64,000 bases of DNA, from the NCBI RefSeq assembly GCF_009192945.1, contig NZ_NSET01000044.1:62001-126000 (forward strand). The letters are read 5' to 3'. A program made the translations under genes and the position numbers. The notes beneath the pieces are model-generated. The model was not told the DNA's origin. It saw nothing but the letters and a program-made list of their open reading frames with translations, and ran no database searches. Shown here piece by piece: positions 44,667 through 53,894 of the stretch (positions within the stretch are counted from its first letter, which is position 1; each line of letters begins with the position of its first letter). Origin of the DNA: Xanthomonas maliensis. Its GTDB lineage: Bacteria > Pseudomonadota > Gammaproteobacteria > Xanthomonadales > Xanthomonadaceae.

Positions 44667-45962
44667 TTACTGGCGGATCGCCTCCTGGAACGACAGCGCC
44701 TGCTCGGTGTGCTGGGCGCGCTCGGCGATCCAGTCGATCACCTGCTCTTCCATCACGCGGCTCTGCAGTCCGTTCATCAGTTGGGGGTCGTTGCGGTACA
44801 TCTCAATGACCTGCTCGGGCTCTTCGTAGGTCGAGGCAATCAGACGCAGCGTTTCGCTGACGCGCTTGGACTCCAGACGCAGCTCGTTGCGACGGGCCAC
44901 CTCGCCCACCAGCAAGCCGACCAGGACGCGCTTGGAAGCAGCATCCATGAAGCCCTGGTGTGCATCGGCCGGGATGTCGCCCGGATTGCGGCCGCTGCGG
45001 CGCATCTGCTCGACCTGCTGGGCCAGCATCGCACGCGCCTCGTTTTCGACCAGGCGCGGCGGCAGCTCGACATGCGCATAGGCGGCGATCAGCTGCTCGC
45101 CCACTTCGCGCCGCAGCCGGTTCATCAGCGCACCCTTGAGCTCGCGCTCCAGATTGGTACGGATATCGACGCGGAACTGATCGGCATCGCCACTCTTCAC
45201 GCCGAAGCTCTTGATGAACTCCTTGTCCACCTCCGGCAGCACCGGCTCGGAGACCTCGACCGCCTTGACGTGGACCTGCACGGTCTTGCCAGCCAACTGA
45301 GGCACCCGCCAGTCGGCCGGGAAATCGACGCTCAGGGTCTTCTCTTCGCCCTTTGCCAGGCCTTCCAGGCCCTTCTCGATCTGGTCGAACATCACGCCCG
45401 AGCCCAGCACGCTGCTGCCGGTTTCCACGCCTTCGGCCGGCAGCCGCTCGTCGCCGGCCTGCGACCAGGTCTCCAGCGCCACCAGGTCGCCGACCTGGGC
45501 ACCGCGGGTGACCGGGTTCCAGGTCCGGCGCTGCAGACGCAGGTTCTCGATCATCTGGTCGATGTCGGCGTCGGTGACCTCGGCGGTGTGACGCACCACC
45601 GACAGCTTGGCGACGTCGATATCACCGAACTCCGGCACCACCTCGAACGTGGCGACGAAATCGAAATCGCTTTCGCCAGCGCGATCGATGCGCGGATTGC
45701 CGGCCAGCCGCAGCGCGTGCTCGCGCACGGCCGAGTCGAAGGTCTCGCGCAGCAGCCCATCCATCGCCTCGGCACGCACCTGCTGACCGAAACGCTGTTC
45801 GATCACTTTGGCCGGCACCTTGCCGGGCCGAAAGCCCTTGATGCGTGCGGTACGCGCGATCTCGCGCAAACGCCCACCGACGTGCGACTCCAGGCGCTCC
45901 TGCGGCAGGGTGAAGGTCAGGCGGCGTTCCAGATTGCCGGTGGATTCGATCGAAGCTTGCAT
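44667..45962 (-). CDS. tig: Trigger factor
   Basis: This 431-aa ribosome-associated chaperone and prolyl isomerase has the N-terminal ribosome-binding signature in [18 protein letters not shown], a central FKBP-like domain (about residues 150-240, with [20 protein letters not shown]) and the long helical C-terminal domain. The start [14 protein letters not shown] at 45962 matches the family; eight extra codons upstream are not needed. The order tig-clpP-clpX-lon is conserved. Confidence 0.97.
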   Translation of the reverse strand: MQASIESTGNLERRLTFTLPQERLESHVGGRLREIARTARIKGFRPGKVPAKVIEQRFGQQVRAEAMDGLLRETFDSAVREHALRLAGNPRIDRAGESDFDFVATFEVVPEFGDIDVAKLSVVRHTAEVTDADIDQMIENLRLQRRTWNPVTRGAQVGDLVALETWSQAGDERLPAEGVETGSSVLGSGVMFDQIEKGLEGLAKGEEKTLSVDFPADWRVPQLAGKTVQVHVKAVEVSEPVLPEVDKEFIKSFGVKSGDADQFRVDIRTNLERELKGALMNRLRREVGEQLIAAYAHVELPPRLVENEARAMLAQQVEQMRRSGRNPGDIPADAHQGFMDAASKRVLVGLLVGEVARRNELRLESKRVSETLRLIASTYEEPEQVIEMYRNDPQLMNGLQSRVMEEQVIDWIAERAQHTEQALSFQEAIRQ

Positions 45963-46146
45963 GTGGACTCCTGCCACCGACGGCATGCAGCGTCGGCACG
46001 AGATGGAAAGGCGGGTTGACGGATGGCGGGAACGCCGCCGAGCCCTGTAGTTTGGCTGATAACGCTGGCCGCTGCTAGCGGGGGCGGCAAGGAGCGGAAT
46101 GCTGAACGCGGCGCCGCTCCGGCCGGAAACCCACGGCCGGGCCTGT

Positions 46147-46231
<85 letters not shown>

Positions 46232-46357
46232 AATGTTGCGCCCGCCCGGCATTGTTGCAGGGATACCGGCAAAGAAAAAGCGCCCGCGCGCGCCGCCTTC
46301 TCTTCCGACGAGGCGGCGGACCGATCGAGCGGAATCCTGCCGCTTGGGTCGCCGCAT

Positions 46358-46395
46358 AGAAAAACAGCCACTCGGCTTGCGCTGAGTGGCTGTCT
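46358..46395 (-). terminator. Intrinsic terminator after tRNA-Lys
   Basis: Read leftward, ACAGCCACTC and GAGTGGCTGT form a 10-bp stem with a 10-nt loop followed by TTTTC. It separates the Pro-Arg-His-Lys set from tRNA-Leu. Confidence 0.75.
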
Positions 46396-46399
46396 TGTT

Positions 46400-46475
46400 T
46401 GGTGGGCCGTCAAGGATTCGAACCTTGGACCTATTGATTAAGAGTCAACTGCTCTACCAACTGAGCTAACGGCCC
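46400..46475 (-). tRNA. tRNA-Lys (anticodon CTT)
   Basis: A 76-nt cloverleaf with acceptor GGGCCGT, anticodon loop CTCTTAA (CTT) and encoded CCA. It is the fourth tRNA after the promoter at 46906-46934. Confidence 0.96.
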
Positions 46476-46558
46476 CTGAAACTGGTCGCACATTGTATGT
46501 GCTTTCTTGCCTCGTTGCAACACCCTGCGAGACATCGGGTCACATCTTGCAATTTCAG

Positions 46559-46636
46559 TGGGGTGGCTGAGGGGACTCGAACCCCCGACATCTGGAATCA
46601 CAATCCAGTACTCTAACCAACTGAGCTACAGCCACC
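46559..46636 (-). tRNA. tRNA-His (anticodon GTG)
   Basis: A 78-nt tRNA with the extra 5' G expected for tRNA-His (GGTGGCT paired to AGCCACC), anticodon GTG in TTGTGAT and encoded CCA. Confidence 0.96.
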
Positions 46637-46666
46637 ACTGAAACCTGCATCCTACCGCACCGCCAA

Positions 46667-46743
46667 TGGCGCGCCCGACAGGACTCGAACCTGTAACCGC
46701 CGGCTTAGAAGGCCGGTGCTCTATCCGGTTGAGCTACGGGCGC
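46667..46743 (-). tRNA. tRNA-Arg (anticodon TCT)
   Basis: A 77-nt cloverleaf with acceptor GCGCCCG/CGGGCGC, anticodon TCT in the loop CTTCTAA and encoded CCA. It reads the rare AGA codon. Confidence 0.96.
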
Positions 46744-46785
46744 CCGGACCGGATGTCGCATTCCCACGCCGCCTGAAGCTCGGAG

Positions 46786-46862
46786 TGGTCGGGGTAGAGG
46801 GATTCGAACCCCCGACATCCTGCTCCCAAAGCAGGCGCGCTACCAGACTGCGCTATACCCCG
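46786..46862 (-). tRNA. tRNA-Pro (anticodon TGG)
   Basis: A 77-nt cloverleaf with acceptor CGGGGTA/TACCCCG, anticodon loop TTTGGGA (TGG) and encoded CCA. It is the first tRNA of the leftward cluster. Confidence 0.96.
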
Positions 46863-46905
46863 GCGGAACGGACCCTTTCAATCCCGAAGGCTCGAAAGGT
46901 CGGCT

Positions 46906-46934
46906 ATTTTGGGAATGATTGGACACGCTGTCAA
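46906..46934 (-). promoter_or_regulatory. Candidate promoter of the tRNA Pro-Arg-His-Lys cluster
   Basis: Read leftward, a perfect TTGACA (46929-46934) and CAAAAT (46906-46911) are 17 bp apart. Transcription would start about 37 nt before tRNA-Pro. Confidence 0.6.
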
Positions 46935-47018
46935 TCACCCTGCGCAAATCGAGCGATCCGCTATCCTGCACGCAACGTCTGCCGGCACGGCACACGAACG
47001 AACACATGGAGAACAGAC

Positions 47019-47780
47019 ATGCGCAGCGGCAACCCGGCTCTTCGGGAATCCACCTTCCTCGACCTCGGCTCCGGTGCGGTGGTCACCCGTGACGGCCAGG
47101 CGATGACCCTCAACGGCACCGTCAACAAGACCGGCGCGTTGTTGTTGATGGCCGTCCTTACCGCCGCCCTTGCCTGGTCGCAGTCGGTCGGTGCCGATGG
47201 CATGCTGCTGCCGACCGCACGGCTGTACATGCTCGGCGGCATGATCGGCGGCCTGATCTTCGCGCTGGCGACGATCTTCAAACCGACCTGGGCGCCGGTG
47301 ACCGCACCGCTGTACGCGCTGCTGGAAGGCCTGTTCCTGGGTGCGGTTTCGGCCGTGTACGAGGCGCGCTTCAACGGCATCGTATTCCAGGCCGTGCTGC
47401 TGACCTTCGGCACGCTGTTTGCGCTGCTGTTCGCCTACCGCAGTGGACTGATCAAGGCCACCGAGAACTTCAAGCTGGGCGTGGTCGCAGCCACCGGCGG
47501 CATTGCGCTGGTGTATCTGGCCACGCTGCTGCTCGGCCTGTTCAACATCCGCATCCCCTTCATCCACGAATCCGGCCTGATCGGCATCGGCTTCAGCCTG
47601 TTCGTGGTGGTGGTGGCGGCGCTCAACCTGGTGCTGGACTTCGACTTCATCGAGACCGGCGTCGAGCAAGGCGCTCCCAAACACATGGAGTGGTACGGGG
47701 CGTTCGGCCTGATGGTCACCTTGGTCTGGCTGTACATCGAGTTCCTGCGCCTGCTGTCGAAGCTGCAGTCGCGCAACTAA
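47019..47780 (+). CDS. Bax inhibitor-1/YccA family membrane protein
   Basis: This 253-aa integral membrane protein has about seven hydrophobic segments after a ~35-residue cytoplasmic N-terminus. It resembles the bacterial Bax inhibitor-1-like group (YetJ/YccA): NKTGALLLMAVLTAALAW, LLEGLFLGAVSAVYE and LVLDFDFIETGVEQGAP with the acidic residues of the calcium-leak site. The start ATG at 47019 follows GGAGA. The exact role in this organism is unknown. It is divergent from the tRNA cluster. Confidence 0.88.
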   Translation: MRSGNPALRESTFLDLGSGAVVTRDGQAMTLNGTVNKTGALLLMAVLTAALAWSQSVGADGMLLPTARLYMLGGMIGGLIFALATIFKPTWAPVTAPLYALLEGLFLGAVSAVYEARFNGIVFQAVLLTFGTLFALLFAYRSGLIKATENFKLGVVAATGGIALVYLATLLLGLFNIRIPFIHESGLIGIGFSLFVVVVAALNLVLDFDFIETGVEQGAPKHMEWYGAFGLMVTLVWLYIEFLRLLSKLQSRN

Positions 47781-47849
47781 GCAGGGCTTCTGATCGGGGT
47801 GCGGGATCGACCACAGCGAATCGCTCGCAGATCCAGCGTTCCAGACAAG

Positions 47850-47877
47850 AAAAAAGGGCGCCTAGGCGCCCTTTTTT
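47850..47877. terminator. Bidirectional terminator between the BI-1-like gene and icd
   Basis: A perfect palindrome with A6 on one side and T6 on the other around GGGCGCC-TAGGCGCCC forms a strong two-way terminator between convergent genes. Confidence 0.92.
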
Positions 47878-47892
47878 TGTTCACCGGGTCGC

Positions 47893-48900
47893 TCAGAGGC
47901 GACTGGCGATCGCCTTGGCGAAGCCCATGGTGTTGCCGGTGCCGCCGAGGTCGGGGGTCAGCGAATCCTTGGCCTCGAGCGTGGCGACGATGGCATCGCG
48001 CAGGCGCTCGGCATTCTGCGGCTGGCCGATATGGTCCAGCATCTGCGCCGCGCCCAGCAGCAATGCGCAAGGATTGGCCTTGCCCTGCCCTGCGATGTCC
48101 GGTGCAGAGCCGTGCACTGCCTCGAAGATCGCCGCCTCGGTACCGATGTTCGCGCCCGGGGCCAGGCCCAGGCCGCCGACCAGACCAGCACACAGGTCGG
48201 AGATGATGTCGCCGAAAAGGTTGGTGGTGACGATGATGTCGAACTGCTCCGGACGCATCACCAGCTGCATGCAGGTGTTGTCGACGATCATTTCCTGGAA
48301 TTCGATGTCCGGGTACTCGGTGGCCACGTCACGGGCAACCTTCAGGAACAGGCCGGAGGTCGACTTGATGATGTTGGCCTTGTGCACGGCGGTGACCTTC
48401 TTGCGGCCGGTGCTCTTGGCCAGCTCGAAGGCATAGCGCACGATGCGCTCGGACCCCTTGCGGGTGACCCGCGCACCGGAAACGGCCACTTCGCCATCGG
48501 CCGACACTTCCTGGCCTTCGCTCAGGTAAGCGCCCTCGGTGTTCTCGCGCACCGTGATCAGGTCCACGCCGTCGGCGAAGCGCGACTTGGTGTTCGGGAA
48601 AGACTTGGCTGGGCGCACATTGGCGTACAGGTCGAACTTGCGGCGCATGGCAACGTTGATCGAGCTGAAACCCTCGCCAACCGGCGTGGTCAACGGGCTC
48701 TTCAGCGCAACCTTGTTCTTGGTGATCGAGGCCAGGGTGGACTCGGGCAGCAGATCGCCATGCTTCTCCAGGGCGACCAGGCCGGCATCGGCGTACTCGT
48801 AGGTCAGGCCGGCCTGCAGGGCGTCGAGCACGAACAAGGTGGCGTCCATGATCTCCGGGCCGATACCGTCGCCGCGGATGACCGTGATTGTCTGCGTCAT
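47893..48900 (-). CDS. icd: NAD-dependent isocitrate dehydrogenase
   Basis: This 335-aa enzyme of the isocitrate/isopropylmalate dehydrogenase family converts isocitrate to 2-oxoglutarate in the TCA cycle. It has the substrate segment GFSSINVAMRRKFDLYANVR and the metal-binding TNLFGDIISDL. The cofactor segment HGSAPDIAGQGKANP has Asp-Ile where NADP enzymes carry Lys-Tyr, so NAD is predicted. It is much shorter than the 416-aa E. coli type. Homoisocitrate or isopropylmalate activity is less likely from the substrate segment. Confidence 0.85.
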   Translation of the reverse strand: MTQTITVIRGDGIGPEIMDATLFVLDALQAGLTYEYADAGLVALEKHGDLLPESTLASITKNKVALKSPLTTPVGEGFSSINVAMRRKFDLYANVRPAKSFPNTKSRFADGVDLITVRENTEGAYLSEGQEVSADGEVAVSGARVTRKGSERIVRYAFELAKSTGRKKVTAVHKANIIKSTSGLFLKVARDVATEYPDIEFQEMIVDNTCMQLVMRPEQFDIIVTTNLFGDIISDLCAGLVGGLGLAPGANIGTEAAIFEAVHGSAPDIAGQGKANPCALLLGAAQMLDHIGQPQNAERLRDAIVATLEAKDSLTPDLGGTGNTMGFAKAIASRL

Positions 48901-49137
48901 AACGTTGGGTTTCCGAACAAAGGGGGGAGCGCCAGCCGGAATGCCCGGCGCAGGAGGTTTCACCGGCAATTATGCCCGATGCCGGCAGAGCTCCCCAAAC
49001 CGACCATGGTCGAAGGCCTGCCCAGCTGTCGACCTAGCGCGTGTGATGCACGTTGAGCCGAGTGCGAAGCGTCCTGAGGGAATCGCCTGCCGCACCGGCA
49101 CGCTGCCACTGGCGGCGTGCCGGTGCGGCAAGCGGGC

Positions 49138-49533
49138 TCAGTCGTGCGCGTGCGCCGATGGCGCCGCGGCGCCGCCTTCCAACTGGTCGAGGAAATCCAC
49201 CGCGCGACGCAGGTGCGGAATGACGATCGAGCCGCCAACCACCAGGCCGACCGAGAAGGTCTCGAAGAATTCCTCCCGGCTGACGCCGGCCTCCTTGCAC
49301 TGGGCCACGTGATAGCTGATGCAGTCGTCGCAGCGAAGGACCAGCGATGCCACCAGCCCAAGCAGCTCCTTGGTCTTCACATCCAGCGCGCCGGCCTGGT
49401 AGGTCTGGGTGTCGAGCGCGAAGAAGCGCCGCACCACCTGGTTCGGCTCGGCCAGGATGCGCTGGTTCATCCGCTGACGGAATTCGGTGAACGCGCGGAC
49501 GCGGTCCTCGCCCTCGTGCTCGCCAGCGCTCAT
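49138..49533 (-). CDS. Carboxymuconolactone decarboxylase (AhpD-like) family protein
   Basis: This 131-aa protein has the AhpD-like thiol motif LVLRCDDCISYHVAQCKEAG (C-x2-C followed by H), typical of CMD-family peroxidase-type proteins. Relatives act as alkylhydroperoxidases. It starts at 49533, overlapping the glutaredoxin stop by ATGA, so both are probably one redox unit. Confidence 0.87.
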   Translation of the reverse strand: MSAGEHEGEDRVRAFTEFRQRMNQRILAEPNQVVRRFFALDTQTYQAGALDVKTKELLGLVASLVLRCDDCISYHVAQCKEAGVSREEFFETFSVGLVVGGSIVIPHLRRAVDFLDQLEGGAAAPSAHAHD

Positions 49534-49835
49534 GCCTGTCCGCCTTCGGCGCCGGCCAGCAGGGGCTCGAGCTTGCCGGCCCGGTGCATTGCCATCATGT
49601 CGTCGTAGCCGCCGACATGGACGTCGCCGACGAAGATCTGCGGCACGCTGGTGCGCTTGGCCAGGGCGACCATGCGGTCGCGCTCGGCGGGGTCCAGGTC
49701 GATCCGGATCTCGGTCCAGGTCTGGCCCTTGCTCTTGAGGAAGTTCTTGGCCGCCACGCAGTACGGGCAGATCGCGGTGGAATACAGGGTGATCCGCGGG
49801 CCGGCGGCCTGCGGTTCGGATGAATCTTGGCTCAC
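49530..49835 (-). CDS. grx: Glutaredoxin
   Basis: This 101-aa protein has the dithiol active site CPYC in STAICPYCVAAKNFL, the TSVPQIFV cis-proline motif and the glutathione-site GGYDDM. It reduces disulfides with glutathione. It is the GrxC/Grx3 type by length. The ATGA overlap with the CMD gene suggests coupled expression. Confidence 0.95.
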   Translation of the reverse strand: MSQDSSEPQAAGPRITLYSTAICPYCVAAKNFLKSKGQTWTEIRIDLDPAERDRMVALAKRTSVPQIFVGDVHVGGYDDMMAMHRAGKLEPLLAGAEGGQA

Positions 49836-49983
49836 GGGGAAACTCCGCGCTGGGTCTGAGGTCAGACAATGGTACCGGGCGACTGGAATTTCGACGTCGC
49901 CGCCGCAACACTGCGGATTAATTACCGATTCACGCCACCGCCCCGCGCTGGCGGCATGCTCCGCGCATCACCTGGGGGTCCTC

Positions 49984-51630
49984 TTGCGTCTGCTACCGCT
50001 CGCCACCGCACTTACGCTGGCCATCGCCATGGGCGTGGCGCCCGCGCAGGAAGCCCGGCTGCCCGATATCGGCTCGTCGGCCGGGGAACTGCTTACGCCC
50101 GCACGCCAGGCCGAGTACGGCCGGATGATGCTGGCCGAGCTGCGCAATTACGACTACGTCCTGGACGACCCACTGATCGGCGACTGGCTGCAGACCATGG
50201 GCACACGCCTGGGTGCCAACAGCGATCAGCCGCAGCAGCCATTCACCTTCTTCATGCTGCGCGAGCGCCAGATCAACGCCTTCGCCACGCTGGGCGGCTA
50301 TGTCGCCGTCAACGCGGGACTGGTGCTGACCGCCGAGCGCGAAGACGAAGTGGCGGCGGTGCTGTCGCACGAAATCGCCCACGTCACGCAACAACACGTG
50401 CTGCGCGGGGTCGAGCGCGCCCAACGCGACCAGATCCCGATCCTGCTGGGCATGCTGGCGGCGGTGGTTGCCGCGCAGAAGGCCGGCGGCAACTCCAAGG
50501 GCGACGCGACCATGGCCGGCATCACCAGTGCGATGGGCCTGATGCAGCAACGCCAGATCGACTTCACCCGTTCCAACGAGGCCGAAGCCGACCGCCTGGG
50601 GATCCGCACCCTGGCCCGCAGCGGCTACGACGTGGACGCGATGGCCGGCTTCTTCGAACGCATGTCGGTGGCCATGCGCGCCAATGAGGGCGGCTACAGC
50701 GCGCCGGATTTCCTGCAGACCCACCCGGTCACCACCACCCGCATCAGCGAGGCCAAGTCACGCGCCGAGCAGATGAAGAAGAACACGGTGGTTCTGACCA
50801 CCTCCGTTCCAGGCGGCACGCGCCAGGAGCGCGTGGACCCGGCCGACCCGTCGCTGTCCGAGCCGTTGAGCCGCAACGGCACGGCACTGTTCCCGTATTC
50901 GCTGCAATTGCCGGTGGATGCCCTCAGCCGCGGCGGCGACAGCCAGGAATTTCCCTGGGCCAAGGAACGCCTGCGCGTGCTCAGCGCGGCAACCCCGGAC
51001 GCGGCCATCCGCGAGTACGAAAACCTGCGCCGCAGCAGCAAGACCGGACTGACCGACGCCCAGCGCTACGGACTGGCGCTGGCCAAGCTGCGCAACAGCG
51101 GTGGCAAGCCCAGCGAACCGGTGGCCGAACTGTCTGCCCTGCTGGAGGCGCATCCGGACAACCTGTGGCTGGCCCTGGGACTGAGCGAGGCGCAGTCGCG
51201 GGTCGGCCCGCGCGAGCCGGCCAACCAGCGATTCGACGCCTTGCTCAAGCGCCTGCCGAACAGCCGGGCGGTGGCGCTGACCTATGCCAGCGCATTGAAC
51301 GGCCAGGCGAGCCGCGAAGCGGGCGTGCGTGCGCGCCAGGTGCTGGATCCGCTACTCCATCGCAGCAGCGACGATCCGCTGCTGCAGCAGACCTACGCCC
51401 GCGCCTGCGAGCTGTCGGGCGACACGCTCCGCGCCAGCGAGGCCTACGCCGAGGCGGCGTTCCTGAACGGGCGTCCCGAGCAGGCGCTGATCCAGCTGGA
51501 GGCGCTGAAGAAGAAGGATCTCGATTATGTGACACGTGCACGGGTGGACGCGCGGATTGCAGCGATCACCCCGACCGTGCTGGAAATGCGCCGCCAAGGC
51601 GTGCGCGATCCCGAGCTGTCACAGCGCTGA
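49984..51630 (+). CDS. bepA: M48 family metalloprotease with TPR domain (BepA-like)
   Basis: This 548-aa periplasmic protease has a signal peptide (RLLPLATALTLAIAMGVAPA), the zinc motif HEIAH at residues 129-133 with a downstream SNEAEADRLG third ligand, and a C-terminal TPR region (about 380-540). BepA assists or degrades outer-membrane proteins such as LptD. No ATG gives a signal peptide, so I use a TTG at 49984 preceded by GGGGG; the frame is open further upstream but overlaps grx promoter space. Confidence 0.88.
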   Translation: MRLLPLATALTLAIAMGVAPAQEARLPDIGSSAGELLTPARQAEYGRMMLAELRNYDYVLDDPLIGDWLQTMGTRLGANSDQPQQPFTFFMLRERQINAFATLGGYVAVNAGLVLTAEREDEVAAVLSHEIAHVTQQHVLRGVERAQRDQIPILLGMLAAVVAAQKAGGNSKGDATMAGITSAMGLMQQRQIDFTRSNEAEADRLGIRTLARSGYDVDAMAGFFERMSVAMRANEGGYSAPDFLQTHPVTTTRISEAKSRAEQMKKNTVVLTTSVPGGTRQERVDPADPSLSEPLSRNGTALFPYSLQLPVDALSRGGDSQEFPWAKERLRVLSAATPDAAIREYENLRRSSKTGLTDAQRYGLALAKLRNSGGKPSEPVAELSALLEAHPDNLWLALGLSEAQSRVGPREPANQRFDALLKRLPNSRAVALTYASALNGQASREAGVRARQVLDPLLHRSSDDPLLQQTYARACELSGDTLRASEAYAEAAFLNGRPEQALIQLEALKKKDLDYVTRARVDARIAAITPTVLEMRRQGVRDPELSQR

Positions 51631-51632
51631 CC

Positions 51633-51650
51633 ATGTCACATTAAAGTCAC
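51633..51650 (+). promoter_or_regulatory. Pho box upstream of phoB
   Basis: Two 7-bp direct repeats, ATGTCAC and AAGTCAC, are separated by ATTA, which fits the PhoB-binding pattern (consensus CTGTCAT-N4-CTGTCAC). They lie 48 nt before the phoB start. This implies positive autoregulation under phosphate limitation. Confidence 0.8.
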
Positions 51651-51698
51651 AAAACCGTAGTCTACTGGCGACCATCCGAAGCCAGACGGTGTGCCCGC

Positions 51699-52388
51699 GT
51701 GCAGAAACGCATCTTGATCGTCGATGACGAACCCGCGATCCGCGACATGGTGGCGTTCGCGCTGCGCAAGGGCGAGTTCGAGCCTATTCATGCCGGCGAC
51801 GCCCGTGAGGCCCAGACCGCGATCGCCGATCGGGTGCCCGATCTGATCCTGCTGGACTGGATGCTGCCGGGCACCAGCGGTCTGGATCTGGCACGACGCT
51901 GGCGCAAGGAGTCGCTGACCCGCGAGGTGCCGATCATCATGCTGACCGCGCGCGGCGAAGAGAACGATCGCGTCGGCGGCCTGGAAGCCGGTGTGGACGA
52001 TTACGTGGTCAAGCCGTTCTCGGCGCGCGAACTGCTGGCGCGCATCCGCGCCGTGATGCGGCGTACCCGCGAGGACGACGAAGACGGCAGCGTGGCGGTC
52101 GGCAAGCTGCGCATCGACGGCGCCGCGCACCGGGTGTTCGCCGGCGACGCGCCGGTGCCGATCGGCCCGACCGAGTATCGCCTGCTGCACTTCTTCATGA
52201 CCCACCCCGAGCGCGTCTACACCCGGACCCAGCTGCTGGATCACGTCTGGGGCGGCAGCGTCTACGTGGAAGAGCGCACCATCGACGTGCATATCCGCCG
52301 CCTGCGTAAGACGCTGGAACCGTTCGGGCTGGAAAACATGGTGCAGACCGTGCGCGGCTCCGGCTACCGCTTCTCGTCGGCCACCTGA
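51699..52388 (+). CDS. phoB: Phosphate regulon response regulator PhoB
   Basis: This 229-aa OmpR-type regulator has the receiver domain with phosphorylation site D53 in LLDWMLPG, K in VVKPFSARELL, and a C-terminal winged helix with RVYTRTQLLDHVWGG and RTIDVHIRRLRKTL. The start is a GTG at 51699. A Pho box lies just upstream and phoR follows. It controls phosphate-starvation genes. Confidence 0.96.
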   Translation: MQKRILIVDDEPAIRDMVAFALRKGEFEPIHAGDAREAQTAIADRVPDLILLDWMLPGTSGLDLARRWRKESLTREVPIIMLTARGEENDRVGGLEAGVDDYVVKPFSARELLARIRAVMRRTREDDEDGSVAVGKLRIDGAAHRVFAGDAPVPIGPTEYRLLHFFMTHPERVYTRTQLLDHVWGGSVYVEERTIDVHIRRLRKTLEPFGLENMVQTVRGSGYRFSSAT

Positions 52389-52449
52389 TGCCGCCGCTGC
52401 AAGCGGGTCGGGCCGCACGCCCTTCCGACGTCCGGTGGTAACGTCCTCC

Positions 52450-53778
52450 ATGCCCCGACACATCCGCTCGGCCTGGCTGAAGACGCTCGGCACCTTGGTC
52501 CTGCTGCTGGCTGCCGCCACGGTGGTCGGCGTGCTCATGCAGCACGTCTGGATGGCGCTGACGTTGACCGCGCTGGGTGTGCTTGCCTGGCACTACTGGC
52601 GCCTGCGCCAGGTGCTGCAACGGCTGACCGCCCGTCAACGCGCCGAGCCAGCTGCCGGCATCGGCGCCTGGAACGAACTTGACCGCCTGCTCTACCGCAG
52701 CCAGGCGGAAATGCGCACGCGCAAACGGCGTCTGATCAACATGCTGCGCACCTATCGTGCCGCTGCGACCGCACTGCCCGATGCGGTGGTGGTGGTCGAC
52801 CGCAACAGCCAGCGCGTGCAGTGGTTCAACAAGGCCGCCGGCGGCTTGCTGGGACTGCATCATCCCGGCGATATGGGGGTGTCGGTGGTGGAGCGGCTGC
52901 AACCCTTGCCGTTGGCGCATTGGCTGGCCGCCGGCCGCAACGCCGAGCCCATGCTCGACGCCGCCTCGCCGGTCGACCCGGACCTGCGCCTGAACCTGCG
53001 CCTGATTCCCTACTCGGACGACTACTGGCTGCTGGTGGCGCGCGACGTCAGCAAGCTGCTGCGACTGGAGCAGGTCCGCCGCGACTTCGTCGCCAATGTG
53101 TCGCACGAACTGCGGACGCCGTTGACCGTGGTGCACGGCTACCTGGACATGCTCGACCCGGAAGATTTTCCCGATTCGGGCCCGATGCTGGCGGAAATGC
53201 GCAAGCAATCCCAGCGCATGGCGCAATTGGTCGAAGACCTGTTGACACTGTCGCGGCTGGAATCGCAGGAAGAACTGGGCGAGGAACACGTCGCGATGGC
53301 GCCGATGCTGTCCACGCTGCGGCGCGAGGCCGAGGCCCATAGCCAGGGAAGACACACGGTCGAGGTGATCGACGAGGCCGGGGTGGATCTGCTCGGCTCC
53401 AACAAGGAACTGCACAGCGCCTTCTCCAACCTGGTGACCAATGCGGTGCGCTATACCCCCGGCGGCGGCACGGTGACCATTCGCTTCGTGCGCGAGGGCG
53501 AAGGCGCCGCGCTGGCGGTGCGCGACACCGGCTACGGCATCCCCGCCTCGCACCTGCCGCGGATCACCGAACGCTTTTACCGGGTGTCCAGCAGCCGCTC
53601 GCGCGAGAGCGGCGGAACCGGCCTGGGGCTATCGATCGTCAAGCACATCCTGGGGCTGCACCAGGCGCGCCTGGAGATCGCCAGCGAAGTCGGTCGCGGC
53701 AGTGAGTTTTCCTGTCATTTCAGCGCCGCGCGGGTCGTCCGACGCGAACCGTCCGTGCCACTGTCACGCTCGGCGTGA
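52450..53778 (+). CDS. phoR: Phosphate regulon sensor histidine kinase PhoR
   Basis: This 442-aa kinase has two N-terminal membrane segments (about residues 10-50), a PAS domain (about 100-200), the H box with H219 in NVSHELRTPLTVVHGYLDML, and the ATPase domain with NLVTNAVRYTPGG, DTGYGI and GGTGLGLSIVKH. The ATG at 52450 is used; a GTG 15 bp upstream is possible. It forms a two-gene unit with phoB. Confidence 0.95.
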   Translation: MPRHIRSAWLKTLGTLVLLLAAATVVGVLMQHVWMALTLTALGVLAWHYWRLRQVLQRLTARQRAEPAAGIGAWNELDRLLYRSQAEMRTRKRRLINMLRTYRAAATALPDAVVVVDRNSQRVQWFNKAAGGLLGLHHPGDMGVSVVERLQPLPLAHWLAAGRNAEPMLDAASPVDPDLRLNLRLIPYSDDYWLLVARDVSKLLRLEQVRRDFVANVSHELRTPLTVVHGYLDMLDPEDFPDSGPMLAEMRKQSQRMAQLVEDLLTLSRLESQEELGEEHVAMAPMLSTLRREAEAHSQGRHTVEVIDEAGVDLLGSNKELHSAFSNLVTNAVRYTPGGGTVTIRFVREGEGAALAVRDTGYGIPASHLPRITERFYRVSSSRSRESGGTGLGLSIVKHILGLHQARLEIASEVGRGSEFSCHFSAARVVRREPSVPLSRSA

Positions 53779-53894
53779 TATGAAGACCCTGCGCGCCAGG
53801 TTGCAGGGCGCGGCCGCCAGGGACGGACACCGCCATGCCCATGTTGCGCAGACCGCAGCGTGTCATTCCTTCGTACCGTCTCGATAATCGATCC

